Positions 37,446-52,000 of a stretch of DNA of 64,000 nt are shown piece by piece. The translations under genes and the position numbers were made by a program. Below the pieces are notes generated by a model. The model was given only the letters and a program-made list of their open reading frames with translations. It did no database searches and was not told the origin of the DNA. Origin of the DNA: Cinclus cinclus (taxonomy: Eukaryota > Chordata > Aves > Passeriformes > Cinclidae); NCBI RefSeq assembly GCF_963662255.1, contig NC_085048.1:98282729-98346728 (forward strand), read 5' to 3'. Within the stretch, counting starts at the first letter, position 1. The number at the start of each line of letters is the position of its first letter.

Positions 37446-40400
37446 GATACAATTATGTAAAGATTAATGGGTAAGAATCCAATGACTGTCAGAAAACATA
37501 CTTTCAGATGTAGGACAAGGAAATAAAACCTCTAATTGTCCTTTTCCTCTTTTCTGCAGTGCTTAACTATCATGTCTGCTTGCTTTATTTTTCTTACTGA
37601 AAACTAAGCCTATTCAAATCGCAATTTAGTTCAGAGAGAATCAGCTACAAATGATTTTTAAACATAAGGGTCTGCTTCAATTTAGCAGAAGCCTACATAG
37701 CTTCAGCCATGGTATAAACAAAGGTTTTGGAAATCCAGCAGATAAACTGCCTTCTTCATTAGCTGTGGCAAACTTCCCTTGAAAAATATGGTTCCTGCAT
37801 CTACATAAAGGAGCTTAGAGCAGTCCTTTTTATTTTTGTACAGGACACATTAATTTCTGAAACAGAGAGGGACTTTCCCAAAAAATCCCCTGTATTATGT
37901 ATATATCCCCCTTTTCCCCCTTGTTCCCCTTTAAACAGAGGAGTATAATAACCTAAATCAACGAGAGTGCTGGCAGAAACCAACAGGATATGAAAAATCA
38001 CACAAGTCTGCCTGTGGAAAAACTCAGATTTCATTTTTCAGGATGCACAATTTCCTAGCCAAGACTGCGTAATTTGAATTTAATTCTCTATATATGGAAC
38101 AGATCTTCGTGACTGGTTATTGAGACAGTTGTGGAAAGAAACTCAAATATGTCACATTAATGTGGTGTAACCTCCCCCTGCATGAGGCAGTTTGCTGGGA
38201 AAGAGGCTACAGTGATATAACAGTAATATCAGCTCTAGATGATCTGCTGTTTAGACAACTGCCTCAAACTTTATATTTAACCTGCTATAGGTCAAACAAG
38301 TATATGTGTATCAATTACTTCTTGCCCACCCACACCCAAAAGTATTTTCTCAGCACTGTGCCACTGAAAAATGTTTTTTTCTGAGCATGGGTATTAAAAG
38401 GCTAATATTTCAAGCACATGAACAATATTTATTACATCTTTTGCTCACTGCTGACATTTTACTACCCTGTAATGTGAAAATACAGTAACTGAAAATGTAA
38501 ACATTTTCTGAAAACTGGCTCTGATCTAATTAGTACTACCATGTTATTTTTTGAATTGTCAGTGTTTGATGCTGAGAGAAAGAAAAATACTTGATTAATA
38601 AGTTCCTCTCACAGGGAAAAAAAAGCAAAAATAAACTTTGAAGATACAGCAACCAAATACAACAAAGCCTTTCAGTCAGTGAAATGAGTGTTGTAGAAAT
38701 TAAACTCAAGAAGTGTATGTGAAAAGCTCAAGACAATGCCTCATATGCCCTGCAGGACACCTTCAGCCTCTGCCCTCAAATCTCAGCAGTGACAGGAACA
38801 CACCTGCTTCACGCCACAAAACTGAATCACTGCAAGTCTAGCCCCCACCTCTACATGCAGACAGTTTATCTTCCCACACAATAACCTTAAAATCCAGGGT
38901 ACTCATTCCATGCAGAAAAAAAAAAGTATTATTTCTCCACCCAAACATCTAAATTCTTATAGGCAAAATTGCCAAAAATAGTGGGAATACATTTGAGAAA
39001 TGGATTTATAGTAAAATAATATCAACAAAAATGTGCGCCTTTAAGCTCTGAATTTGAAGCTGATTGCTTTGGTCAAAGTCTTAGTCACTCATCCCATCTG
39101 TAAAGAAGCAGAAGCAGAGCTGAGAAAATCCAGATGCTGGCAAAACTACATTTTACCTGGACATATAGCCAGGCAGCACTCTGCACTAATCTTTAAAAAT
39201 TAAAGTATTACTAATTAAAAAATATGAAAATAATCCAAACACTTTCCTATCAGGCCATTTCCTTACCTCCTGCAACATATGGACTATGTTAGTTTCACAG
39301 ATGTAGACCAAAAGCAATTTCTATATTAATTTTATTTTAAAATATCACATTTCTTGTCCCCTTTTGAAAATTTTTGGGTTTTCTGCATAGAAAATTATCC
39401 TACTGTTTTTCTTCCATGTTTCTCTCCCAGCTGGGTAACAAATGAAAATGCACACATCTCCATTAATACATTTTTCTCTGGCCACTCTTCCATGTTTGAA
39501 GGTTTTATAAGGAGATATGTAACAGAACACTCACTGTGTAACAGCAGGAGCTGCTTTGGACTTCTCTTCTTGAAACAAACTGATCCTGCACTAGCTGTGG
39601 CTGTTGGCAGCAGAGCAAGCAGCAACCACACAGTGATAAAGTACCAAGAATTGGAGAAGAAGGTATAATTTTGAGGTAATTTGATATTTTCATCAAGGAA
39701 CAACTGAGGTTTACCATGAATGTCGGACTAATGCTTCAAAGCAGTGCTGGCTGCAATCAAGAGTGAATTGTCCATCTTCCACTCCCTTCACATCAAGGCC
39801 AACTCATGTCATAAACCCCTGAGCACAAGGAGTCATGTCAGCATCATGAACATCTTTGCATTGATTAAGATATAAATTTGTTTTCCAGTGCCAGATGAAT
39901 GGATCAGGGTTTGATTTCCTTTCCAAAAAATAAAGAAAAAAAAAAGGTATTGCCTTGATTCTGACTGATTAAGAGCTATAGGTACAGTACAAAGACAAAA
40001 CTGCTTCTATCCATCCTACTGTAAATATTGGGGATGGCTAGATGGGAATGAGCAAGGTATGAGCTCCCTACCATGTGTTCACTGTTCCCTTTGCTCCATC
40101 TTGCCCTCTCCCTCCCTTCTGCAGTGGGGTTGATGGAAACAGGAGCTCACTCCCAGCTCTCAGGACCCTCTCCATGCCCTTGGGAACTGCTGGCTGAACC
40201 CTCAGATTGGTCTGACCCAGAGCCCAGAGCAATCCACATGAAGATGCAGGCACAACTAGCCCAACGCTAGTTTTTCTCTCATGCTGGAGAAAAAAAACAC
40301 AGGTGAAGAGATGTGGCACAAAACTGGACTTTATCCCTTGAAAGCAGACATTGCTATGCAACATGCCAGTTATGAAAACCAGGGGCATCTAATTGCATAA

Positions 40401-41439
40401 TGCCTATTATTTATACATATAACTACTGTGTGCCATTTGTGAAAGCAGTCATGGCTACTTGGATAAAGAACAAATGAGTCACTGCCTTACTCCTTTCTCA
40501 TCTAACTTGTAGATTCACAGTGGTGTAACATTTCTGGTTCCATAAATAATTTTGTTGGCTAATTTTCATTCTGCAGACACAAACAGTTCTGCCATGCATC
40601 ATACTGATCAGAAGAAGCTGTGCTACTTTTCAACTTACCTGTTTCACCCTTATTTTCCCCAGGTAATGAAAATAGGTTGAAAACAAGAGACTGATAATCT
40701 GTGAATTCTTTAAAAGTCTCTTGTTCTTTCTTTCCAAGATCCTTTCCAGAACATCCATATTCCTTTCCCATAAACACCATAGTTCATTCCAGAGCAAGAA
40801 CAACAAAAATGCACATTGATTTTTGTTTTGTTTTTGCATTTGCACGGAGCCTAAAATATATGGAAAAGAATGTGGCTGATGAAATGCAATCCTATTATTT
40901 TCTCCTGGGTGAGAAAATTATTTTTGCCTCTAAGTATGAGGGAAATGTTTCTGGGCTTTATGCTTTTATTTTCTGGTATCATTTTATTTTTAGCTGTCTC
41001 TTTTGCTGAAGTAAACATTTTGGTCTCCATTAATTCTGAACTCACAAAACACAGAGGAGACTTTTTCGTATTAACTCAGAGAGAGACTGTACTTATTAAA
41101 TGGCAACATTACAACAGTGATAGCAAATCTTTTAATTTATATCCCTGTATTACCAATTACATGTACAGAGACTGTTGAATTTTTAGAATATGAGTCTTGC
41201 TGCATTTGTATTTATCTCAGAAAACTCAGGCATAGCATTACTGAAGCCTTCAAAATTGACAATTTGAGTTTTTGTCAGGGAAGTGGAGTCGCTTTTAATT
41301 GACCATTGAGCTGCTAGCGTAGCCTTTTTTGTTGTTGTGGGATTTTGGGTTTTTGCAATTTCATCTCATGTTTTAAGACCATTCTTAGTGAAACTTTATT
41401 AAGTTGGAGAAATTACTAGAATCAACATCGGACACATTT

Positions 41440-41508
41440 AAGACTTGGCTGGGCTGGTTGGTCCTTGAAGTCCGTTACAGCCTGGTATTCTATGATTTTG
41501 TGATTCAT
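41440..41508 (+). mobile_element. CR1 LINE 3' terminus, short fragment
   Basis: GGTTGGTCCTTGAAGTCCGT followed by TACAGCCTGGTATTCTATGA and TTTTGTGATTC matches the extreme 3' end of CR1, with a two-copy octamer-like tail. The 5' limit is unclear. It is intronic and antisense to NRXN1. Confidence 0.75.
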
Positions 41509-44500
41509 TTAGTTATGAAAATACAGCAAAATTATAAAGGTACTAACTATGAGCTACACTTCCATATTTTTTATACAATTACAATACTGCCAGTTTTACT
41601 TAATGTGAGTATCCCTGACTATTAAATTGTGTCACACAAGAACACCTTGGTCTACTGATATCTATGGAAATTTTTTTACAGGTCTCAAAAGATGGGAAAG
41701 CAAGGAAAGCCTTTCAGAAGGAATACTTCCTGAGACTCATATGGAGTCTCTGTTCTCACTTAGCATGTTTCCAGGGTGGAAAAAGTTTTCTTATCTTGTT
41801 TCTAAACAGAGAGCACAAAATGCTAATTTTAGAAGAAATGTAGGAAACTGCTTAAACTATTAGACTGCTTTTTCACTATTTAGGTGAAACCAGGCATCTC
41901 ATCTTGCCCCAGAGACAAGTGAGAGACTGAGACAATAGAGGAAACATGGAATCTTCTATTTAACGCTGACCAACCCATATCATGTTCTTCAAGTTCATTT
42001 GAGCATATCTTTGGCTCAAGGCAAATTATTTTGAGTCAGTTAGATCAGGCAAGCATCTGCTAGTATCCCTCTCTGAAGCACAGTTTTCTTTTCCTGAAGA
42101 AAAATGAGCACCAGCCCCACTGCCAAAACTCAAGTCTTACAATAAAGAGTAACATTTAAAATTTTGAGGATCCAAGAGGGCACCCTGTTCCTCCACAGAT
42201 ACTTTGTCACATGTTACCCCCAGTACCACTGGTTTTCACAGATTTACCCAAAGCAGGGAAAGCAAAACTGAAGCTGTTTTTCCATAAACCTGCCTTTGAA
42301 GCACAGCCTTTTCAAATATAAAGCAATCAGTTCTACTACTAAAAAATTCCCACATTTCCTTATCTTAGTGTTTTAATTAAAAAAAACTCAAACAACAATG
42401 GCAGGACCTGGGAAAAGACTGGGGAAATAACCTACTAGCTCTGCAGGGATGAGAAATGTAGAAGAGCTGCATTCTGCAAGTACAACTTGGTAATACTGAC
42501 GAGAGTTAGTTAGCTACACATGCACTGGAAAAAAGACAATACTTAATTGCCTTTCAATTAAAATAAGTTTCATTAAAGCCACTCTTTCTAAGATGATATT
42601 AAGTACACAGCTTCTGAAAGTGTACATTTGTCGCAGAGGTGTTTGGGTTTGTTAATGATGCTTGTATTTCAAAAAGGCAGTCAAAATTCAGGTGAGAAAC
42701 ATGCTCCAGCAAAGTAACAGGCTTTGCACAGCTGGGAGATGCTCCAGGTCATTGCTGCGATATTATTTACAAGTGGATGTTATTTATAATCACATTGTTG
42801 ACCAGAAACCTCCCTTTTTCATCACATATGGAAAAATCCATGCAGGGTAAGAAAAACTGTATGTCACACAGGGGTATTTGTGTTTGGGACCTAAAAACAT
42901 GGTCTGGCTGTAAAGGATAGACAGTGGTTTTCCAATACCAAAGAGAGGGATGTGGCCTGTAAGACAATTTCTTCTCTGCTGATGGCATTTGGGTGGTGTG
43001 GAGGAATAGGTAGACTTGAGCAGGAAGAAGAGAAAAATCAGGCTCAGAACAATGGCAAGATGGGATACTGAGATGGAGGGCCAGGAATGTGTGAAATGTA
43101 ACTGAGGTAAGATGTTGGTGGATTTGGGAAGAGAAACACTGTGCTTGCTGTAAGTCTGGGGGGACACAGACCATTAAAAAGGGAAGAAAGGATGAGGGGA
43201 AAAAGAACTACAGTAAATGAGAAAACTGGCACACAGAGAGCCATGGAGAACTGTGGTGTGAGGAAGTTTGGGATAAGGAGAAAGGATGCTGGACCAGTCA
43301 TTGGAATTATTACAGATTGGAAAAATTACAGATTTGTAGCCATTGGAACTGGCACCAAGATTCCAGCTTTCCTTTCACTGTCAATCATAATCTGCTAATC
43401 ACTCTAGGAAAGACTTCTGTTTTCCAGCAGATGTCTGGCCCGTTGGGATCCAACATTTAAAGACATAAGTGTAAGGCAGAGATCTTCCAGGTGAATCCAC
43501 AAGCTCCAGCAGTCTATTTTAGGGGGTCAATTCCATGGTGCACAGTGGAACAGGTTTCTGATGTTTTCTTTAAAAGCAACTCAGAAAACCTCGATACAAA
43601 ACATTAGATTTGGAAAATTTTAAGTGTGAAAGGGAATGAACACCCAACAATTAGGGTATGCCAGAACTCAAGTCTAACATGAAGCCTTAATTCACATGGC
43701 TTATGCCTGCACAATCTGATGCCATCTTAAATAAAATGCTGGTACAGATTAATAACAACATATTTGAATGTCAGCTGGTGTAAAGCCACACAGTTCCAGA
43801 GAAACAAAATGTTCACACTTCACTTGTGCATCTGGCCCATAACTTCTTGTGATATTGTCTAAAACTGAGAGCCCAAACCCATGGGGAATTATCTTAAACT
43901 TGAATGTGCCTAAGGCTACATATTAATCGCTGTTCTTACTGCAGCATGGAGCACTTCTGAGTCACACTGCAAAGACAGTTTTGCTGTGAGGTAATCCAAA
44001 AAAATACAAGTTAAAATTATTAAGTCACATAAAGTCTGGGTTTTTGACCTTCATTATTACATTATGAGGAATAGCTAGGAATATGGCAGAGAATTTAAAG
44101 TAATATGCAAACTAAGAAATCAACCATCTGTGCACACCCCAGTTATTCAGTATGGCACTGTATTTTCACAAGGCCTTTTCTTTTCCTATCATTTACCTCT
44201 TAAAATTTCTTTTCATAACACCTTGTAGCTGTTGAAATACAGCAAGGAAAATACAAATATAAAAGCAAGGAAATTTCATTCGATTGGAGTGCAAACATCA
44301 AGATAGCATAAGATTTCTCTTTAAAAGTAAAAAGGATTTCATAAGACCCAGGCTCAAACTCTGATGGGTGTCTAGAAGTTCTTGCTGGTGCAACTAAAAC
44401 ATTCAGCTGACTCCCTAAATAGGCATGCTGTGTCAGGAAAGGCTATAATTAAACTCCCTGAGTCTGTCACTCTTGTCTATATGGGAATGTTACTGTGATA

Positions 44501-44890
44501 TAAATGAAGTTAATTAAAACTGGTATAACTCCCAGGTGCCTAAATTTTGCTGGGAAAAGACCAAATGTTTTGTGCATAGCTTTGGAGGGCAGGGTAGACC
44601 AGCCAGCCCATTTGCTCTGTGCATGCATAGGAGGTGGAGCTGCATGGGTTGATCTATCCCCGTGTAATGGCAGCAGTGGGATGTGTCAGACCCTTCACGG
44701 GAACAAGCTGTTATACTCACACTGACATCTCACTGTGTCTGACTGCAGAGCAAACTCCACTACACTGCAGCTCTTTAGAGTTAGCTCTCTTGCCTCTAAC
44801 AGCCATGTATTCCTGTCAGGAGAGCAAACTGTGAGACCAAAACGATGCAGGTGAACATGTGACAAAATCTGAATTCAGACTATTGCAGTC

Positions 44891-44924
44891 CTTCACCCAG
44901 TGCTTCACCCAGTGCTTCACCCAG
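44891..44924. repeat. 12-bp tandem repeat, 2.8 copies
   Basis: CTTCACCCAGTG repeated in tandem with no mismatches. It creates a repeated FTQC peptide in one chance reading frame. Confidence 0.92.
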
Positions 44925-47900
44925 GCAGTTTGTCACTGTCAGTGTGCCCTGGGTTCCTCTTGCTGGACAGCAGTCAAAGGGTCACATTCTAGTCTACACC
45001 CAAGTCTCTTAAGCTTTCATGAGTCTAAGGAAACTTCAATACTGTCACCTTTCAGCACTGCAGCAAAGCACCTTAGTACCCAAAAGTGGTTTTTTCCCTT
45101 CCCTTTTTTAAACATCTTTACAAAAACATGCGATCACTAGACTCCCCAGATATCTTAGATTCCCTAGATTCCTTAGACCTGAACAAAGCTATAAAACTAC
45201 CTTCACACATTGCCCATTATTGATTTCTCCTGCCTTTAGTATTCTATAGTCTCACTCAAGGGACTCAACCTCTTCCTCCCCTGCTATTTGCCTGAGGTCT
45301 GTCCTTTCGAGCATGGGACCTCTCTCTTCTCCCTGATATCTCTGCAAAATCCATTTTTTATAACCTGTGCTCACCTTTGTGTCCCCACTGAAAGATTTCT
45401 AATTAGCCTGCTTGGATGATCGAAGTCCTCTTGTTGCTGTCAGTGCTCTCTTTTTTGCAGTCATTGTTCAGATTTCACTGTACCAGTTCAAGACCCTGGC
45501 TGAAATTATTTCATCTGTTGCTCTCTGATCATCATAATGATAATGGAATAACACTCTTCACTTAATGTTGCCCATGTATCATGAACTTTATTATCTGTAA
45601 TAAGCTTCAACACAAAGGAGCTGGTTTTGAGCTGCTTGGAAGGGAGAGGAGCACAGGAACTGCCTGGAAAGCAGAGTTCCACCCCTCTCTTCCTGAATCA
45701 GCTGTCAAAAAAGTAGTCTTTAGACACATTTTTCACTAGGACACCAAACAGGCAAGTACTTCTTGGCTACTCTGCTGTGCAGCCTTTGCCATTCAGTGAA
45801 TCCCAGCTAGTTTTACCCAATACCACAAGGCAGGAATTTGGATCCAGAATCTGGTGAAAAAACATTGCATAAATGCAAGTTGTATTACTAGGTCTGTGAA
45901 GGATGCTGGCATTTACGCAACTCTGTTTTCAGTGCTGTAAGTCAAAGATTTCCTAATATGAAGAAACACAACCTGTATCACAATGTGCAGCAATTTGAAA
46001 TGAAAGGAATAATAACTCTGGAAGCTTATTTGGATTGATTTTTACAGAACATAAGTGTAGCATCTAAGCAATCAGATGAAGAAAAGAAAAAGCTCCACAA
46101 GTTAAGTGAGACCACCCACAGTGAACTCCTTCACATGATCACACCAATTTATTAATTGTATGGAAGGAGCCACATAATGCTGAATTTCATGATGAATGGA
46201 CATGGTGACAGCAAACTATTTCCCCCAATGTTCCATTATGCTTCTCAACATTTGAAATTTAATTACTTGAAGAAAAAAAAATTAAAAAGGAAAAAGCAAT
46301 CAATAGCTTCACCATTACAGCATATTTGCAACTTGAGAAGGCATTTTGTTTCACTATAAAGAAAACTTCTTGTGCAAACCCGAGGGAGGCAGATCTCAGA
46401 CATTATGACAATGGTGCTACAGCAATTATTTGTGGGAATGTGCATCAGTGGCAGCTTAGCTCTCAAGCCTACTGCTCAGCTCGTGCATGCTGTTCTTAAC
46501 TAGAATATAAACTGCCTGGTGCTCATTGTATCCTAGTAAAATGTGTAAATTACTTACAGTGATGTATTTCCAACAACTAGGAATGGAAAAATAGTTTTGT
46601 TACTAATACTTAATCATGCTCAGAAAAACCCTTTATATCTATGCATTCAGTTAGATATTTCAACTGCTCTTTCTGTGAAGGCTAAGTCATATAAATATAC
46701 TCTAAAAGCAATCAGTTACATTTCCTGAATTACTGTGCATAATATATTATTCAAATGGGGTCTGCTTTGAATAGTGGTTATTTAAGATCAGGTTAATATT
46801 TTGAAGCAAAGGAAGGAGAACTTGGATTGAGGCAAAATTGTATAACGATTCAGCATAAATGAAGGGTGTGAAAATGCAATGTTCAAGTATTCTCAAAAGC
46901 CCAAGCAGCAGATAAAGCAGAAATATCTGAATCACCCTTGCATGTATTTAGTCCATTTAAAAATACTTCACTGCTCAGCTAAACTAAATTTCCCTGGATA
47001 CATTCATTAAAAATAAATGCAGTTGTGCAACACTTGTGATATTAATGGGCAACTTCAGGCCTGAAATCAAAACCTCAGAGCCAAAGCATCCCATACGATG
47101 GGAGGGTTTAGGTTTGAAGCTAGTTCAGTTTTGCAGAGCAATCTGTGAACATAAACACACAGACAATGGACAATCTACCTCTGCAGACCAGATTCTTTGA
47201 GGTGCACAAGTCATATACGCAGCCAGCTACAAACACTTTCTTCAACCAACTGTACTTTAGTCCCCAATTAACTTTATTAATTGATCTTATACTTCAAAAC
47301 TGCTTCAGCAGGCAGAACAGGATGGGTCCTAGGAGGGCATGATGCTTGATTTCACAATGAAGTCTTTGGTAATGAATGATCCATCATCCCACAAACTGAG
47401 TGCCCTACATAAAATAAGGCCACAGAGGAGCTGGCCGTGTTCTGCTTACCAAAATGACAGCTTCTCACTAAACTCCATTAGATACACAATGAGGCAGCTC
47501 CTTAAGATTTCCTTCCCAGTATCTGCAGCCTATCAACTTAGCATAGGCATATTTTAGCATGTCTTAGTATTTTGCTTCAGCACACTGAAAACATTGCAGC
47601 CTCCTTCCTTTGTTCTTTAGAGCCTTCGGTAGCCATGGCTGAACTAAAGTATGTCCGGAATACCTACTTAAGCAAATTACACTAAGATATTTGGAAGGCT
47701 GAAAATCCTGGGCGGGGGGAACTATGTCCAACTGAGTATTTTTGGAGCAAAGCAATCATTTATCTTCGTCTTTTTTTTTTTTTTTCCCCAGAAATAAATT
47801 TCACAAGCCCTTTTCAACACTGAAAGTCACACTTAACCTCATCCATCAATATGTGTACGAGGCTAGTCACTCCCTGTAGTATTTTTAACAGTAATAGAGC

Positions 47901-48779
47901 AAAGGCATTTTCGAAAACACACTTGACACATGCTAATGCTCAGTCTGGAAGTACCTGCTCTGTTTTCAGAGCATACAGGCTGTCCTGTTAACACCTCACT
48001 TTTTTTTTCTTTTTTCAGAACTTCAGACAATAAAACAAGTGGTAAGAGGTGTCAATAATCAGCAGCTATGTATAGAGCTGCTCTTTAGCTTCCCTACCCC
48101 ATTCTCCACATTACAAAGAGATGAGGAGAAGATGAGGTTAACATTTAAAAGTAAAGTTCTCTTGATGGGTGACAAACATGGGCACCTACAGTCCCAGAGG
48201 CTTTAGTGACTGGAGAAAACATATCTAGAAAGTAATCTGTAACTCCTACCCTGAAATATGGGGGACACCCTGACACTGAGTGATTTTTCTTCTTTTGCAG
48301 TCTTGAAACTTGGCTCCCATTTTCTTTATTAGCCACAATGCCACCTAGTTGAAGAGCTGTAGACCCCAGCAAAAGCCTGCTGTCATGTCCTCTCCTACCC
48401 TACCATTTGCTTGCAAACACTCAAAATCTCCAAATGCCCCCCAATCCTAGCATTTTAAACCAACACAGAATCAGGAAATCTCTGTTTTCTGTGACGGCAA
48501 TGGGAAATACACATTTTCCTTTAGATGGCTGCTATTTTCCTAATTCATATGGGGTTTTGCACTAGAAAAGCAAAGGAAATGAAAGCCTTCCCTGCAGTCT
48601 GAAATCCTTTTCTGGTTATGGATTTCCTTCAGGAGAAATTACCACCTAAGTGTGCATAGCTCTCCACTTGCAGCTTTATGCAACGGCTTCCAGTTAAAAC
48701 AGCAGGACAAAAAGCAAATGGCTTTTTCCTCCTAAAATCTTCTGGACTCATGGCTCAGTTTTGATTGAGCAACACTGAA

Positions 48780-49020
48780 GTGGCTTTACATGGAAAGCTC
48801 CTCAAGGAAAACGCAGGCACCAATCCACCATGAAGAAAGGGGTGGCTGGCAGTCTCCAAGTGGGCAGTTTGGGAAGAGTGAGCGTTTTGCTTCCCACAGC
48901 CGGACAGGGGCCCAGCCAGCAGCTCCCACTCACCAAAGGGTAGGAAGCACAACACCACCAGTCCACTACCCCTACTGCCATCACTCCCCCATCTGAGCAG
49001 GGCACAGCAATTGCCAACAG
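48780..49020. other. GC-richer intronic patch, unrecognised
   Basis: Locally GC-richer sequence within the NRXN1 intron. It carries the 3' part of a 155-codon open frame on the minus strand (48,755-49,222), the same strand as NRXN1. The frame has no domain, signal peptide or repeat that I recognise, and I see no convincing flanking acceptor and donor pair to make it an exon. Confidence 0.3.
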
Positions 49021-52000
49021 ACAGAGTGTTTACACTCATTCTGTTCTGATAGCTAAATGTGCCACTATAACACGATGCTAATAGCTGAATCTCAGTTGTA
49101 TGTGCCAACTGGTACTTAAGGAAGACTGTTTTCCCCTGCATCAACATAATAGGAGCAGACTGAGCGTTAGGCAGTTCCTGTGTACATGGAAAATGCACGT
49201 ACCGCAAGTGCCAGCACCGCACGACGCTGCAAAGCAGGAGTTCTGGAAATGCTGGAGCAAAGCCTCCAACAGGGGATTATAATCCTCAAATACTCACTTG
49301 GAGATGGCAGGCTTCTCTCCAGGGCATACGCACTCATAGTTAGCATTCGCAATATTTATTCTCCATTAAACATGTAGTGTGTCAATAAAGATTGTTTGTC
49401 GTCTTTTACTACCAATCTGACCTCGTTGTTAATAAAAGTAAGGAATAGGTTTTTTTCATCAATATAGGAACACGTGTAGATTGATATTTATCACTATACG
49501 GCCTGCTTAGAGCCCTTCAAGTTTTCTTTGAAGGATCACAAATTATTCACAATACTGCAGGGTTTCTTCAGTGATAACATCTGATACATTTTATATAACA
49601 TCCTTGTTTTTGTATCTGATATCAAACCCTATAAACCGCATCATTTTATGGGGAACCTGAAATTGGATTCCTCTGCAGCGGAACATTTCCTCCCTTGACT
49701 GTCTGCAGCACTTTATAAAATATTTATTGGTAGGATGCCTAAAAATACACATAGCCCAGCACAGCTTTAAGATGGAGAACAATTTAGCAGTCATAGACTA
49801 GATTTCATACCACAGGGCTCTTATTAGGCATAGTTGCCTAGAAATCACACTTATTTTCTGAAACATGATTATAAAACATGTTCATTTCAAATGAATAATT
49901 CAGGTCACTGAGCAGACAAAATTATATAATTTTTTACTTCTTAAAGGTTCCACAGCAAAAGCTGTGCTCCAAAAAAAAAAAATTCAGAGACACAAGTGAA
50001 CAAGCCTGCATCTTTCTGTCTATTTATCTTTTATTTGAAAACAAATTTAATTAATCTTTTTCTGACACGTATCACATACTTCTGGTCAAGCTTCAGCAGG
50101 AAATGCAGAGATGCTGTATTGGGCCAGGCATTCCCCAGTGTGATTCATGGGATGCTGAAAACTCCCTGGGCTTGGCTGCCTGAATATAAATATGCCAAGG
50201 CTCTTCTCCATAATGCAAATGGCAAGGCAGCTCTCTTTCCTGGCAAATTAAAGCAGTGACAAACATTTTCTAAGAACTGCTCAGAGAGGCATGAATTCTC
50301 CAGGGAGACACGGCACAGTGTTTTGCACCAGCATTGGAGAAAGGCAGAGACACAGAGCCACTGTCCCACCTCACCACCACTGAAAAACTACACTCACTGG
50401 GTGTGTTTCAAGCAAAGCACCAAGAAATCATCCACTACTCCCACACATTTTGGTCCAGCTGGATGTCCCAGTTGTAGATGGTGAAAAAGAGCCAGGACTT
50501 TGACACCATGATGAGAAAGGGTATTGGCAGCACCGCAACCCTTTGCTAGCAAGAGAGGGGTCACTACAATTCCCAGTTTTTATAGATGTTGAGGGGTTCA
50601 TTTGTAAAAAATCTTCATCTTTCCACTATTGTACCATATTTGTATTTCTAAAAGAATGATTTCTAGTGTGATACACGCATCCCCTCCCAGCACTCAGGTT
50701 TTTCACTCTCAGTGGGGTTTGTGTGAACACACCAAGGTAGCAGCTGTTATTGCATCCACACTGGAGGAGACTGGGTCTGGCTCTCCACCCTTTCTCAGGG
50801 TGCACTTCCCAGAAAACATGCTCCCTATGCTAAGGACATGCCTTGACATTGCACAGCACACCTAACCCCAGCAAGCCTGCAATTAATTCACTACAATATT
50901 TTATTTACAAGCACATCTGTTGCAGCGTATTTCACCATGTTCAAGGGACCATACAGACAGTTGTCCACTGTCTGCAGGTATAGAATGCATCCATCTCACT
51001 CAAAACAACAGCTTTGCTTTCCCAAAAGCAGTGGAACAGAATACAACAGAGAATTTCTGCTTGATGAGTACAGAAATCTTAATTGAGATTTAATGTTTAC
51101 TTTACCTAGCTAAGCACAATGCAAGCACCAGAGAAATTATTGTTTAAAAAAAAAAAAAGTTAATTAACAGTAGCTGAAACTTGCTTGGTTCAAACAATAG
51201 CCTGCCCAAATGACAGGCTTTGCCTGAACAGAAAAGGCTTAGCCTTGCAGATGCAACTTTGAACTCACAGGTGCCCTTTCTTTTCCCAGCACCTAAACCA
51301 CTAATTAAAAGAGAATTCTTTAAAAGAAAGCATAATCTTATCTGCAGACAAGGAAATTACTAAATATTTAATTCTTCTCTTGTACAGAGTGAACTGGAAA
51401 ATGGACAGAGTGAGCACGTGTGTGTTTGGGGGAGAGTCTATTTAATCCCTGCAGTTCATAATGCTTACAGAGATACAATCACCATTTCACAGCTGCTTTC
51501 ACATAGGTCGCTGCTGTATGACTCCAAACCACATTAAAACGTCAGTTCTAAGATTGATGAATAGTTGTATTCAGCTTTAGACCCTCCGAGTTTGCACTGC
51601 CTTTCCCACATCAAGAAGAATCTAGTTCTGGAGATGCCATGCTCTGCATGCAATGGTTTCAACCTTCTCACTTTCACGTGCAAAGAACAATACACATTTA
51701 GAAGCTCTAGAGATTCAGGGCACTCTTTACTTCTGCCCCAAGTCCAAGCACTTAGATCAACTCCCCTCCCATTTATGTATCCTTATGTTTTGCAAAATAA
51801 AACTAAGTTACAACTCCCTGCTTCCCACAGGCAGACACCCACAACCTCCAAGAGCCTTTCTTTCAGGCCCTCCTGCTCTGCCTGATGTGGTAAGAGAGCC
51901 ACTTTAGCCTGGAGAAGAAAGAGCTGCTATGCTTCAGTGCACAGCTGAGAGCTGGGGCTGGTACTGGGAATACCCAAGAGAAAAACACTACTTTAGTGAC

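Noticed and set aside
42767..43174. Overlapping 135- and 125-codon open frames on the minus strand
   Set aside because: Two different frames are open over the same DNA because the minus strand is pyrimidine-rich here. No domain in either.
48755..49222. 155-codon open frame on the minus strand inside the NRXN1 intron
   Set aside because: No homology I recognise and no convincing acceptor/donor pair in frame with neurexin. It is not the missing LNS6 or stalk exon.
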